The position numbers and the translations under genes were made by a program. A stretch of 64,000 nucleotides of DNA. Source: Pyrrhoderma lamaoense (lineage: Eukaryota; Basidiomycota; Agaricomycetes; Hymenochaetales; Hymenochaetaceae). This document shows positions 1 through 10,654 of the stretch, piece after piece. Position 1 is the stretch's first letter; each line of letters starts with the position of its first letter. The notes beneath the pieces were generated by a model, which ran no database searches, was not told the origin of the DNA, and was given only the letters and a program-made list of their open reading frames with translations. The stretch covers positions 107,927-171,926 of the forward strand of contig NBAZ01000029.1 of NCBI GenBank assembly GCA_002794735.1. Direction: 5' to 3'.

Positions 1-1313
1 GATTGCTCTTCTTATCGCACTTCTGTTCGCATTGCTCTGTCACTCTCTCATAGCGTAGCATCTTGTACTGTATCTGTTCTGGAATCTAGCATAATCTCTC
101 ATGTATCTCTTTCACAACGTATTGTATATCATTCCATTCATGATTAGAACTTAGAGTTAGTATTGTTAATGAATAGATTTTTCTGATATCTTAAACAAGG
201 AGCAACCGATTAAGAACCTGAGGCAAAAACTCATCGCTCAAGATTCTCATGAGCCACGACTAGGACTACAGGCCATTGCTTGGTAACGACAATAGTCTGA
301 GTGTTATGCTACCCACAGAAACTCCTAATTTAAGACTCGATTACTATTAGATTCGCTATTCAAGGCAATGTCTTGCTTCAGAATGTCTCTAATCCTTTCG
401 GCTTTACAACATTTACGGAGGTAGAATATTCAAACAGATAATCATGAGAAGACTAGTAATAAGATGGAGTTGAACTAACAATTAAAATCCTCGTAGAGAT
501 ATAGCGATAGATACTTAGCCAATACTCGTACGGAAAGATCCACATAGCAACTTAGGTCGACACCAGTATCATTAGAGAATAGAGATACTGATATGGGTCT
601 TTGGTAGTTTCGAGATAGAAAGGTAAAAGATATAGCAGTGGTGATATACCAGATATTACAAGTCTTAAAAAGATAAATCATACTAGTTGAGTTATACGCT
701 ACTTAAGCATACTACCTTCCCTAGAGGTCACAGACGAGGTATACACAGTATGGACTCAGATTTTAAAAAATAAAGAAGTTGTTACAATCATGGTTATTAT
801 CACAGCTGTGTAACGTGTAACGTATAATCTTACTTAATAGTTAACTCACTGATTCTGTCTTCTTTGTACCCTCAAAGATTGTCTCTCGGTTCTATGAGAT
901 GCATACTGCTCTTTATCTCACGCCATTCTTGCAACAGCACGTCTTCCTATCATGAATACGCCTTTTATGTCTGTTAGAAAGTACCTATTACGTATTTATC
1001 ACATCTATGATTGTCTGCCATCAACGGACCGAGTCGTGACTAGATGCGATCAACCATAAACCACCATCTACCTTAAGTTCTGTGTTTTCATCTCTCTCCC
1101 ACATCCTGTGTCTTATCTGAGTATGGTAAACCAGGACGAGGCATCTGATCCTGCATCTCTGGACGTGAGTTCTCTGTACTGTTCCTGTACGCGTAATGAT
1201 TTCAATGACGAAAGAGCTCTTCAGATTCTCTGATGAACTCTCGAATCCAGTTTCAAATCTACCATATTCATCTATTATAAAAGAAGCTCAAATTCTCGAT
1301 CAGACGAAAGAGA
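1..1313. other. Upstream intergenic region of the FunK1 gene
   Basis: AT-rich sequence with no convincing coding frame. The stretch around 61-180 resembles 4031-4150 (shared TGTATCTGTTCT and CTAGCATAA words followed by a TATTGTTAAT word). This suggests that the upstream flank of the FunK1 gene was duplicated together with the kinase. A short plus frame at 1196-1453 shows no family resemblance and could be leader or an upstream exon. Confidence 0.4.
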
Positions 1314-3674
1314 ATGCAGGTACGCTTTTCACCACATTCGATACAGCATTATCTAATACACACTCAACTAGATTATCTTTTCATAAATTTGAATCAAGTC
1401 TCTGGTCCCAATTCGATAATTCATCATCACGGAGTCTGTATTTGCACATGTAGAGATACACTGAATGATAAGTTCAATATGAGCATGATAGAGAATATAC
1501 AACAGAAATCCTCACTGGATATGATCTCCGGATCTTACGAGATATATCATAGAGAGATTATGGATACTATCGGAAGATCGTTATATTATGTATCTGACAA
1601 GTATCTCTTCGAGCATGTTCTACCACCACTTCGTCGAGGTCTGGATATCGAAAGGGTATGTAAAAGACTGAAGAGAAGACATGTTCTTCTGAATATGGGG
1701 AAGAGAAGATACAGATGGAAGGGAGTAGACATGTCTATGAAGAAAGATGTTAACGACATATCGCTGCAGCATATTATTACGGAATTGAAATATGATGCGA
1801 ATCGCTCGTTATCAAGTGGATCACGCAGTACGTTAAGTAATGGGTCAGGCGATAATCTAATATCATTGTCTGCAGATATCAATATAGACGCTGCATTACT
1901 CTTCACTGACCATACAGGGTAGAATGGAGATAAAAGATATTGCGATGATATTGCCGTTCCTATCTTGTTCAATGATGGTAAACATGATAGATACTGTGAT
2001 GTGCGTCAGAGCTGATCATAGTGCTATTCTCTAACTCTAATATTTGGAATAGGATAATGGACAAATTGTGCACTGCATGCAACATATAATGGCACATGAT
2101 CTCTGCCGAAGATTCGTATACGGAACTCATATCGACAACGGAACTATGTATGTATGGTTCCTATCAAGAAATTCGATACTAGTCAGTAATGGAATTGACT
2201 TCAATAAGGTATGCACTTTCTTACACTTGTACACGAATCGGAACTAGCTGAGACATGTGAAGGATTACGAGAGTGTAGTCAGGATATTCCTCTCTTTGTT
2301 ATATGCATCTAAATCGGACCTTGGATGGGATCCAAGTATATATACGAGACGTGTTGATGGAGAGCGTGTTCACACAATCGACGTTTCTGGTATCCGTGTA
2401 CAAACAGACGAGTCAATGGCACTCTCTCTTCAGCGATCGAAGATGATCCTCGGTTCAGGAGCCCGTGTTTACAAAGTCCGTAGGATTGTAAATGAAGAAA
2501 AAGCCGAGCTTCTTGTTCTGAAGGACTACTGGATAGAAGATAGGAGAGTTCCTGAGTGTTTCATACGGGAGCAAGTTCTGAGAGATATTGTTGATGTGTA
2601 TGACCGAGAGTATGTTGACGAGCATATTCTTACCCTCTAGCGTACGGAAGGGCTAAGGTAGAGAACACTGACGATAATACTGAAACTGTTATACTTCAAA
2701 ATAAAGTACCTAATCATATAGAGCGAGCCAAGACCTCGTTCAGGGCAGAGAATGAAAATAAGGATATTGTTGTTAAGACTTCTCAAGTCCAGGGGGATAA
2801 TCAAGAGAAGAGGCACGTCCAGCGAAATCATTACCGTATTTTATACAAGGAAGCTGCAACCCCATTATATGACCTGACGAATAGTATGAGTATTATACTT
2901 GTTTTAATTGATGTTGTTGAGGGTGAGTACTTTGGATCCCTGGACAACTGATTAAAATTCTGACTATATCTAGCTCTTCGACGCATACATGAGGCAGGAT
3001 GGTTTCACCGAGATATCAGTGGAGTAAATATATATTTGTATACAGATCCCATAATGAATAAGATGCGAGGAATGATTGGGGACCTGGAATGTGCAAAGAG
3101 GGCCGGAGAAGGTGCTAGATATGATATTCGAACGGTATGCATATGTTTTTCTTCAAGAATCTAGTTTGTTTGATATGTTTATTAGGGAACACCTGATTTC
3201 ATGTCAATTGAGATAGCAGCCGAAGAACATCTGTTCGGGAGGAAAAGCCAGCCAAAGAATGACGAAGAGTTAGTGCGAGAGGAAAGAGAAAAACATAAGA
3301 TTCTAGCTGCGGGATCCAGTAATAATGGTATCTTCTATAATTATATCCATGATATCGAGTCAGTTTGGTGGGTCGCAATCTGGGCAATGTTTTCACTCGA
3401 GAAAAGGACACTTTCAGCGGATGATATCGTTAGTCAGGAGAAACATCTCATACGTAGGATAAATCGGGCTTGTCTCTTCTCTGGAATTTTGGATACAGGA
3501 AAACGGCGGAGCTTTCTTGCGTTTCCTAAATTTTACGATGAAGATGTCCGGTGCATTCCTAATTATTTCCTCAACCTAAAATCAATACTGGGAATTATAC
3601 GTGGTAAAATAATGGAGGAGTATGAAGTCAAGGAAACTGAACTGAATGACTCGTACTCGTCAAATTCGGACTAA
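1314..3674 (+). CDS. FunK1-type fungal protein kinase, probably broken
   Basis: Resembles the FunK1 family (fungal-specific, protein-kinase-like). Visible blocks in order: an N-terminal LPPLRRGLD segment; a central DIAVPI block (about 1955); a CRRFVYG..I block (2100-2210); LGWDP and the glycine-rich GSGARVYKVRR with LVLKDYWI (2310-2540); the catalytic loop HRDIS (about 3003); GDLE in place of DFG; GTPDFMSIEI (3186-3215); and YNYIHDIESVWWV (3340-3370). Introns are inferred at about 2001-2052, 2210-2259, 2640-2972 and 3135-3185, all with GT..AG ends. A TAG at 1919-1921 is in frame between two recognisable blocks, so this copy may be a pseudogene unless a tiny intron removes it. The start is uncertain (ATG at 1314, 1479 or 1485). 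Substrate unknown. Neighbouring relics of the same family indicate a former tandem cluster. Confidence 0.7.
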
Positions 3675-4359
3675 CGGAGATTCATACTAGATTCATCAAT
3701 TTTCTCCACCTGGCCAATATTGATGACTTTGATACTACTTACATGTCCACAGATCGGTGATATCAGTAGTCTCTAGACGAGTCACTATAAGAGACGATGA
3801 AGGAAACTTGTCGAAGAAACATTGATACGCATTCTTACTCAACTTATCTATATCTATATGTTGACACTCGGCTCCAAGATACAGCCAATCACTTGGAAAA
3901 ATGCAGGAGCTGCGTAACTGCTACCTAGATTGTTTAGTATACCCTTGTTAAGTTGATTCCTTTTCGCATCTCCGAGTTTTCCCCAGGCCGCCATCTCCAT
4001 TACCGCATCATTTTATAACTATCTAATATTCTTTGTTGTATCTGTTCTACTGTCTAGCATAAACTTCTCTTTGTACTTCATATTTTGATCTATTATAGAC
4101 CAAGCCTGTTGTTATGAGAATCCCAGAGACGGTATTGTTAATACATGACTTGATTTCGATATCAAAGCATAGAGAAACCTTTTGTAAACCTGAGTTTGTA
4201 CTTGATAAATTTCGCGACGCATGATCTCTTACCATTGTTTTAGTGGGGAAACTCGATTGAGTGAAGTATACTTCGTTGAAAGTCTTGTTTAAGCATCGCA
4301 AGGCTCCAACCTTTGTTTATTGACCGTCCTATTCGGTCCTTTGCCGAATCTGATCAATT

Positions 4360-4540
4360 GATCCAGAAGCAGGAGCTTTGAAGAGAAATTATACGTGATC
4401 GAATTAGATCTTGTCCTAGTTTGTGATATTAGTAGGAGAAATATCTACTCACATACAGATCCCACAACAAATAGGATATGAGGAGTGATTGGGGACTTGA
4501 TATCTGCGGACAAGGTTGGATATTTTCTGAGATATGTTAT
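4360..4540 (+). pseudogene. FunK1 kinase relic (fragment)
   Basis: About 4436-4530 is readable as a mutated copy of the NIYLYTDP...GMIGDLE..A segment that follows the HRDIS loop in the upstream kinase gene (3015-3115), with a stop inside it. The sequence just before it (GTGATCGAATTAG, TTGTCCTAGTT) is repeated near 8605-8640. It is too short and interrupted to encode anything and is a leftover of duplication. Confidence 0.55.
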
Positions 4541-4783
4541 TAGAACAGGATACTGGAACTTTTACTAACACAAACCCTAGCTTATCTGTTAGCTCGCTTT
4601 ATTTGGTATACCTTTTAACATCACAATTGGTCTTACTGCGTCAAGAACCGATCTTGTCCGACCTGGAAAAGGTTGTCTTTGTTACTGTCAGACAATAGTC
4701 TTACAAGATGATGTATATTAGTAATAAAACATAATATAATCAGAAAGAGATGGTCTTGCCTGACATGTATAAAAAGCATGAAT

Positions 4784-4816
4784 TTAGATAAGACAAGATC
4801 GTCTTGTCTTATCTAA
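4784..4816. repeat. Perfect 15-bp inverted repeat (hairpin)
   Basis: Arms TTAGATAAGACAAGA and TCTTGTCTTATCTAA are perfect reverse complements separated by TCG. It could be the palindromic centre or tip of a MITE or foldback element, or a cruciform-forming site. No partner copy was found elsewhere in the window. Confidence 0.7.
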
Positions 4817-5133
4817 TCTCAAATGTCAATCAAAATGTCAATCATCGCATGTCAACAATCTCTAAATATAGTATAAGTATTAAGAAGGCAGACTAGTTGT
4901 TGAGGGGTCAATTCCCTCCGTCAATTCCTTACAATATACCCCCCTTTCCGAAGTAGCTCTCTGATAGTCTCCTGTACTCTTAATCTATTACTCTTCTGCT
5001 TAATTGAGCTGCCCGGGAGTAGATGTTTTCTGTAGAAATACTCTTAGTCAATTTCTTATTACTATTAATCTTTACAAGCACATAGTACTATATGCTAATT
5101 CACCAAGATACAATTTCATGAACAGTTATATAA

Positions 5134-5774
5134 TTATAGTGTGAAAAGGGGGAACTCGTTCTTTCCGCTCCAGCTGAATGCTGTGAAGTCATAAGTCAAA
5201 TATACCGTGCCATTGTTCAACTTAATTCCAATACTTCCGCTAAGTACTCCAGGGTATCCAATCTGGAGCGACAATCCATCGGCGAGACTACCAGTGACCT
5301 CTCCAACGCTTACTTGACCAACAATCGGAATGTTAGCAAATGCTTCCAGGCGATTGTCGTAGTGGCAGGATTGTAGGATATAACAAGCTGGTATGTACAA
5401 GATATTAATTACTGTAGCGTAAAATCGTTTCTAAGTGTACTCACGTCGAGGATGTAGACGCTAACTCTCCAAACTTTGATGCCATCTGCGACAAAGCCGA
5501 CCTCGTGCTGAGGATGCTGTATATAAACTATGTCCTTGCTGCCTGGAGGGGTGATCTTGACAACATTCTTCTCGAAATGGTCAATAGTCGCTGTTGTAAC
5601 ATCCAGTATGTAAGATAACAAATATAAGGAATACGGGAGATATCATACCACTAATCTCTGTCACCAGCGTAGCAGATAAGACACAGTTTATCACTATGAG
5701 CTATAGGACGAACCTTGTATCCTCCTGAGAGAGAGATCAGTAGAATAATGGAAAGGTGCGGTTGTTGCTGCCAT
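5134..5774 (-). pseudogene. Broken paralogue of the unknown 153-aa protein
   Basis: Three exons (5774-5714, 5590-5445, 5387-5134) match exon for exon the intact gene at 9733-10379. Exons 1 and 2 have identical lengths (61 and 146 nt) and both introns sit at the same positions. Exon 3 is 254 nt instead of 255: one base is missing near 5350 (CGCCTGG versus GCTCTGC.. in frame), which shifts the frame before the conserved EAFANIPIVGQVSVG block. The TATA box and leader are conserved with the paralogue, so the break is either recent or a consensus error like those seen in neighbouring genes. No known domain recognised. Confidence 0.6.
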
Positions 5775-5875
5775 TGTTGTAACAACAGTGAGGAAAGAGT
5801 TTGTGAGTAAAAGATCTTTGCTTGAGTCTTTAGATGCTTGAGAGTTGATATCGATCTGGCCATTCTGGAGTACCA

Positions 5876-5882
5876 TTTTATA
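5876..5882 (-). promoter_or_regulatory. TATA box of the broken paralogue
   Basis: GCTATAAAATGG on the minus strand lies about 100 bp before the ATG at 5774. The same GCTATAAAAT word occurs at the same distance before the intact paralogue (9622-9628). Conservation across two decaying copies makes it a credible core promoter. Confidence 0.55.
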
Positions 5883-7229
5883 GCAAGTCCTAAATTATCT
5901 ATTATTATCCGTCGTTGTATACGCATGGTCCATCTATGGCGTCCCTCAGTGTTCTAAGCTTCAGTAGCTGTCAGTGTTCCTATCGAAGCGAGTCTTGAGT
6001 GTTCCAAGTTCAGATTTTCCTCCTCGCTAAAGGATCATCTCTAGGAATCCATGCGGAACCTTCAAGCTCAATGTTCATTGCGACACTGATATCCATGCGG
6101 CACCTTCAAGCTCAGTGCTCATCACAACATCTATGGAGCCCATCAAGACGTTTCGAGTATAAATCACTATATAAATCACTTTGGAAGTGGAACAATTCGC
6201 AATTAGAGCTTGAGATCTATCATAGGAGCGACAACACATGATCTAGTTAAAGCGCTTCAATCAAAATCTCGGTACATCTTTACGGGAAGAGCAGAAGAAG
6301 ACGCCCGCCGCCCAACACGTTTGGACTTATTGACGACCGAAGAGATTTTAGTACATCTTTCCAATAGTCACAATTCCTAATACTCTCAAATTCTAGTATA
6401 GTCTCTACTTAGATTAGACATTATTGCCTGGGTATTCTAGCTTCATTGTGTAATTCTTAGAAAATAATATTCACCCATGCGTAATTCGAAGGTAGTAAAA
6501 GATAACGCCATCCCTCAAAGCGCCTCGAATCAGGGAGTTTGAATATTTCTTTGACATACCTTACCAGTCGACTTACATGCACTACATAAGATACGCAAGC
6601 TTGGAGCGTGTAAGTAGCATCCATTAATGTCGCATTGTAATCTGATGGCGCCGATTCTTTTAAAGGTGGTATAGATTTCTTGATGAACTCAATGAGAGTC
6701 GGTAATTGTCATGTCTAAAGTAATACACGTAAACAGCCCGTAGTGGATAGCTTCAATACTTATAAAGCTTGCTAATGGAAAACCCCTGAGGAAGTCTATG
6801 GTAATCATAACATGAAGTAGTTCAGTAATCGATTGTGCAACTAACAACGTGAGATAGTGAATTAGAAATCAGAAAAAAGGAAAACAAAGAATCTAAGTTA
6901 TCTGAGTCGTAGTATAGAGATGACTATCCATGAGTGATAGAATCACATATGAAGAGAATATGTATATATGAAAGTGATATGATATTTATAATAGTTCTCA
7001 AAACTCAGGCAGCAGTAAAGCAACGATCGTAGGAAATGTATCATTCTTGCCTAGTATCGTTCGAATCCACACTAGCAAATGTGATTTGACACCGCCAGAT
7101 TCAAGCCATATTAGGATATGTACATTTGCATGTACACTCATAGTCTTGTCTGGTAACTCATCTAGAAGCACTTTGTAGTAGTATGGACATCACTTTTGAA
7201 CTACTGGTGCAATTGAAAGTGAGTTTTAC
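5883..7229. other. Intergenic region without recognisable genes
   Basis: AT-rich. The only structure noted is a 44-bp tandem duplication at 6047-6134. The small frame at 5999-6241 is created by that repeat and shows no protein-like features. Confidence 0.4.
6047..6134. repeat. Two-copy 44-bp tandem repeat
   Basis: Two adjacent units begin ATCCATGCGG and share CACCTTCAAGCTCA..GTTCAT words with a few substitutions. The period is 44 bp, which is not a multiple of three, so it does not preserve a frame. Confidence 0.6.
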
Positions 7230-8070
7230 TAGCTATTTCGTAGCGTATTGACTATGATCTGATTGTATATAGCTCTTTATCGAATTTATGAAACAGAGTG
7301 GGTTCGTCGAGGTATCGATCCAGATGATACACATCTTTTTGTGAGCCCTATCATCTATATGAAGCTAGGGATGTTTTGAGATTCGATGTTTGCGAAGAAA
7401 GTTGGGGCTGCTGCCGAATTCGATGCACGGACGGTATGCACTGTATCTAATATGAGCCTCATAATTATTCTCTCATAGTACGTTGTCTTTAGGGTCCACC
7501 CAAGCTTATAGCTATGTAGCCGCTGAAGAGTATCTCTTTACTTCGAATTCTAGGTACATATCCATATGACTCAGATGATTCTGATATCGCTGCTGCGGCG
7601 CTGAAAGGATACAGAAATGGAGGGTCAAGCAAGGATCTAAGTCCTGATATCTAATATAATCATATCCACGATATCGCTACAGTATGGTGGATCTTAGAAA
7701 ATGATATCCCTGATCAAGGCATTTCTCTCACCGTAAGGCAAATAAAGAAAATCTCTCTCTCCGGAGACATATACAACAGACTTTCCTTATGGCAGAAGTA
7801 GCATTCATAGTGCTTGTAGAGTGAGTTCCTGGATATCGCGAGGGTTTTAAAAGGAGTTGTCTAGGCAGTGTGTCTTGCATTTGCAGAAAGATTAAAAGAG
7901 ATATAATAGCTAAAGCAAATCTTCACAGAGATACTCTCAAGGTTATACTGTCTATCCATGTCGTGATTGAAGAATCTGTTTTAGTCTATACAACTCCACA
8001 TCTGACAAGTATCTCGGAAATATCGTTTAAAACGAGTCACTGAGAGGAACGATGGAGATTATCAGCCAAA
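7230..8070 (+). pseudogene. Second FunK1 kinase relic
   Basis: About 7275-7437 aligns with the catalytic-loop exon of the gene at 1314-3674. A 'YETEWVRRGID' reading replaces the E-x-GWFHRDIS segment, so the catalytic H-R-D is lost, and stops follow. The next intron donor (GTATGC) is kept. Further on, YNHIHDIATVWW (about 7655-7690) matches YNYIHDIESVWWV of the first gene. Multiple stops and frame changes show it is dead. The trailing flank near 8032 also matches the first gene's flank. Confidence 0.65.
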
Positions 8071-9621
8071 GCGACAAAAGTATACATCTCATCACAACCC
8101 ATCACTTGTTGTAATCTAATTTGATGTTAAGGAATAAGTGATTACTGGCATCATCGACACATGCGTCACTAGATAGAAGTATCTCTTGGAGCTCATCTGT
8201 ATATTTGCTGCTGCTTTTATGTGTCTTCATATTCCTGTTACTCGCTTTATCTTGTCATTTTCTTTACGACATGACTTCCTTATTCGTGCCTGTATTGGGT
8301 CCTATTACAAGTTTATCATACTATAGTTATCAGCCTCGCATATGTCAATTCATATCAGAAGAACAGGTGATACCAATGAATCTACTTCAATTATATGTGA
8401 AGCGTGGTAGTCCACTCCGAATTGTTGTGATCCATGAGGCATCAGATTATCAATTTTTGTAACGATTTTGAGCTATGTACTACAGAATCAAGCGTACCTC
8501 ATCTCTCGCAGATCTCATATACCTTTATCAAGATGATTTCCAACATCTATAACCATCTCTTTCTTCTCGGTCGTAGTAACTACTAAAATAGTGCTTTGAG
8601 AAAGTTACTACGTGATTGAAGTACTTTTTGTCCTAGTTCTGGGCATATTGAGAAAGTACAAGCCAGGAGACAAAGGAATAGTTACTTATTAGACTTACAA
8701 TGATGAAAACGTCGATTTACAAAGAGGAAGCGAGGATAAGATATCAAATAAGTGAAGTATTGAAACATAGAATTTATGTGTCACATCATTGTAAACACTC
8801 ATATGTTCAATTTTGTGTACCTCGGAGTTTCTTCCACCCTTCCTCGAAGAGCTCTATGCCACCCTTCTTGAAGAGTGTGCCACTGAGACTCGGTGCTACT
8901 TGGAAGTCATTAATACGTTTCAGGAATAGGTTTCTCATGAAGCACATACAAATTAATCTGTAAGTAGGTCAAAGAAACACACAAATTCCCTCACAATATA
9001 TGACTTCTATATACAGAGGTAGCTTTATTTTCCCTCATACAACGCGCTGATAGATTGATAATATAAACGAAACGCACAATGAGGCTCGAATACCCAGGTT
9101 GCAACATATAATCTAGGTAAAATCTGTTTTGGGGTTCTAGTAAGATAAGAAGTGCAACTATTTGTATTGTCCTATTTTGCTTCTGATTCTCCGATTGTTA
9201 GTAAGCCCAACAGTAGTGGATATGGTTGTATGAACGTCAAACGTGTTGTGTATAATTTTGGACACCTGCATTGTTCTGCTAGTCTCGTGGGAAGGTATCG
9301 AAGTCTAATAGTGATGCTTCAAATTAAATACGCGTTATCGTTCCTGTGATGGATCTCGGACCGGATATAAATATTGATTCTTTTGCTAGAGTGGTGCTTA
9401 TACTTGAAACGTCTAAACGACTTCCATTAGTGTCACAATAAAAAACAGACTCGGAGGTGCCACTCAAATTCTGACAAAGCAGCAAAAGTCTTCAGATGGC
9501 GGATATAGTTACTACTTCGATCACCTGAGACTTGCACTAGTATAGGCACTACCATCTATTGCAGTTTGGAGGCGTTGAGGGACTACATAAGTGGATTATA
9601 CATGGGTAAGCTACAGTTTGC
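8071..9621. other. Intergenic region upstream of the intact paralogue
   Basis: No convincing gene. About 8600-8645 repeats part of the flank of the relic at 4360-4540. Several short frames (for example 8205-8462 and 8700-8963) lack any family resemblance or exon structure. Confidence 0.4.
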
Positions 9622-9628
9622 TATAAAA
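9622..9628 (+). promoter_or_regulatory. TATA box of the unknown 153-aa gene
   Basis: TATAAAA within GCTATAAAATAGG lies 111 bp before the ATG at 9733. The sequence between it and the ATG is similar to the leader of the 5134-5774 paralogue (AAGACTCAAGCAAAGAT). Confidence 0.6.
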
Positions 9629-9732
9629 TAGGTGCTCTGGGATGCCCAGATAGTCACCAGCTCACAAGTATCTAAAGACTCAAGCAAAGATCCTTCACTC
9701 GCAAGAACTCTTTACTCACAAGTATTCTAACA

Positions 9733-10379
9733 ATGACAGCAACAACCGCCCCTTTCCACTATTCTACTGACCTCTCTCTTAGAGGAGTCAAAGGTTCGTC
9801 CTACAATTTATAGTTATATAGACTATGTCTCACCTGCTACATTGATGACAGAGATTGGCGGTATGATTAACCCTGTGCTCATGATATTTTGATGTTGACT
9901 AGATATGATATATCTCAACAGCAACCATGGACCATTTCCAGAAGAATGTTATCAAGTTCACCCCTCCTAACAGCGCCGACACTGTTTATATACAGAAGCC
10001 TGCCAATGAAGTCAGTCTTGTCGCAAATGACACCCAAGTTTGGAGGGTTAACATCTACATCCTCGAAGTGAGTAATTGAAGAATGTTTGTATAGTAGTGT
10101 TTTATATCTCATTCATAACAACAGATTGTTATCTCGTACACAGCGTCCACCGGGGCAATCGCTCTGCAGGCGTTTGCTAACATCCCGATAGTTGGTCAAG
10201 TGAGCGTTGGACAGGTCACTGGTAGTCTCGCCGATGGAGTGTCGATCCAGATTGGATACCCTGGAGTGCTCAGCGGGAGTATTGGAATCAAGGTCACCAA
10301 TGGCACTGTATATTTGTTATACAACTTCTCTGCTCTCGGCTGGAGTGGAAATGATCAGATCCCTCTCTTCACTGTATAA
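9733..10379 (+). CDS. Unknown 153-aa protein, intact paralogue
   Basis: Three exons, 9733-9793, 9922-10067 and 10125-10379, with GT..AG introns (donors GTTCGT and GTGAGT) give a continuous 153-residue reading. The protein has no signal peptide or membrane segment. It starts MTATTAPFHYSTDLSLRG and has a middle part with alternating hydrophobics (DTVYIQ, QVWRVNIYILE). Its glycine- and valine-rich C-terminal half (IPIVGQVSVGQVTGSLADG, IGYPGVLSGSIGIKV) ends IPLFTV, suggesting a small all-beta cytosolic protein. I do not recognise the family. The paralogue at 5134-5774 has the same exon plan but one base less. The exon and TATA conservation argue that it is a real expressed gene. Confidence 0.7.
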
Positions 10380-10654
10380 TTGTATAAATGTTCTACTAAT
10401 TGTGTATGAATTAGCATATGGTATTATGCACATGTAATAGTTAATAGGTTTAAGATAACGTTTTGAGAAAACACCTACTATAAGTAAACCTAGCCTTCTA
10501 CAACAAGGATGTGACTAAATTTCATCAAACAACGAGAAAATACAGATATTTACTTATTGTAGTTCTTCACTCAATTATTTCTGTGTGAAATAATACGTAA
10601 GTACTTACAGATAACAAAGACGGCGATATATAAGACAGTATGGTATGATTTCTC

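Larger units (their letters stand above)
3675..5133. other. Intergenic region between FunK1 and the unknown paralogue
   Basis: No intact gene. It contains a FunK1 relic (about 4360-4540), a perfect 15-bp hairpin (4784-4816) and otherwise AT-rich unassigned sequence. A block near 3775-3800 (GAGTCACT..GA..GACGATG) recurs near 8032-8060 behind the second FunK1 relic, which supports a segmental duplication. Confidence 0.45.
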
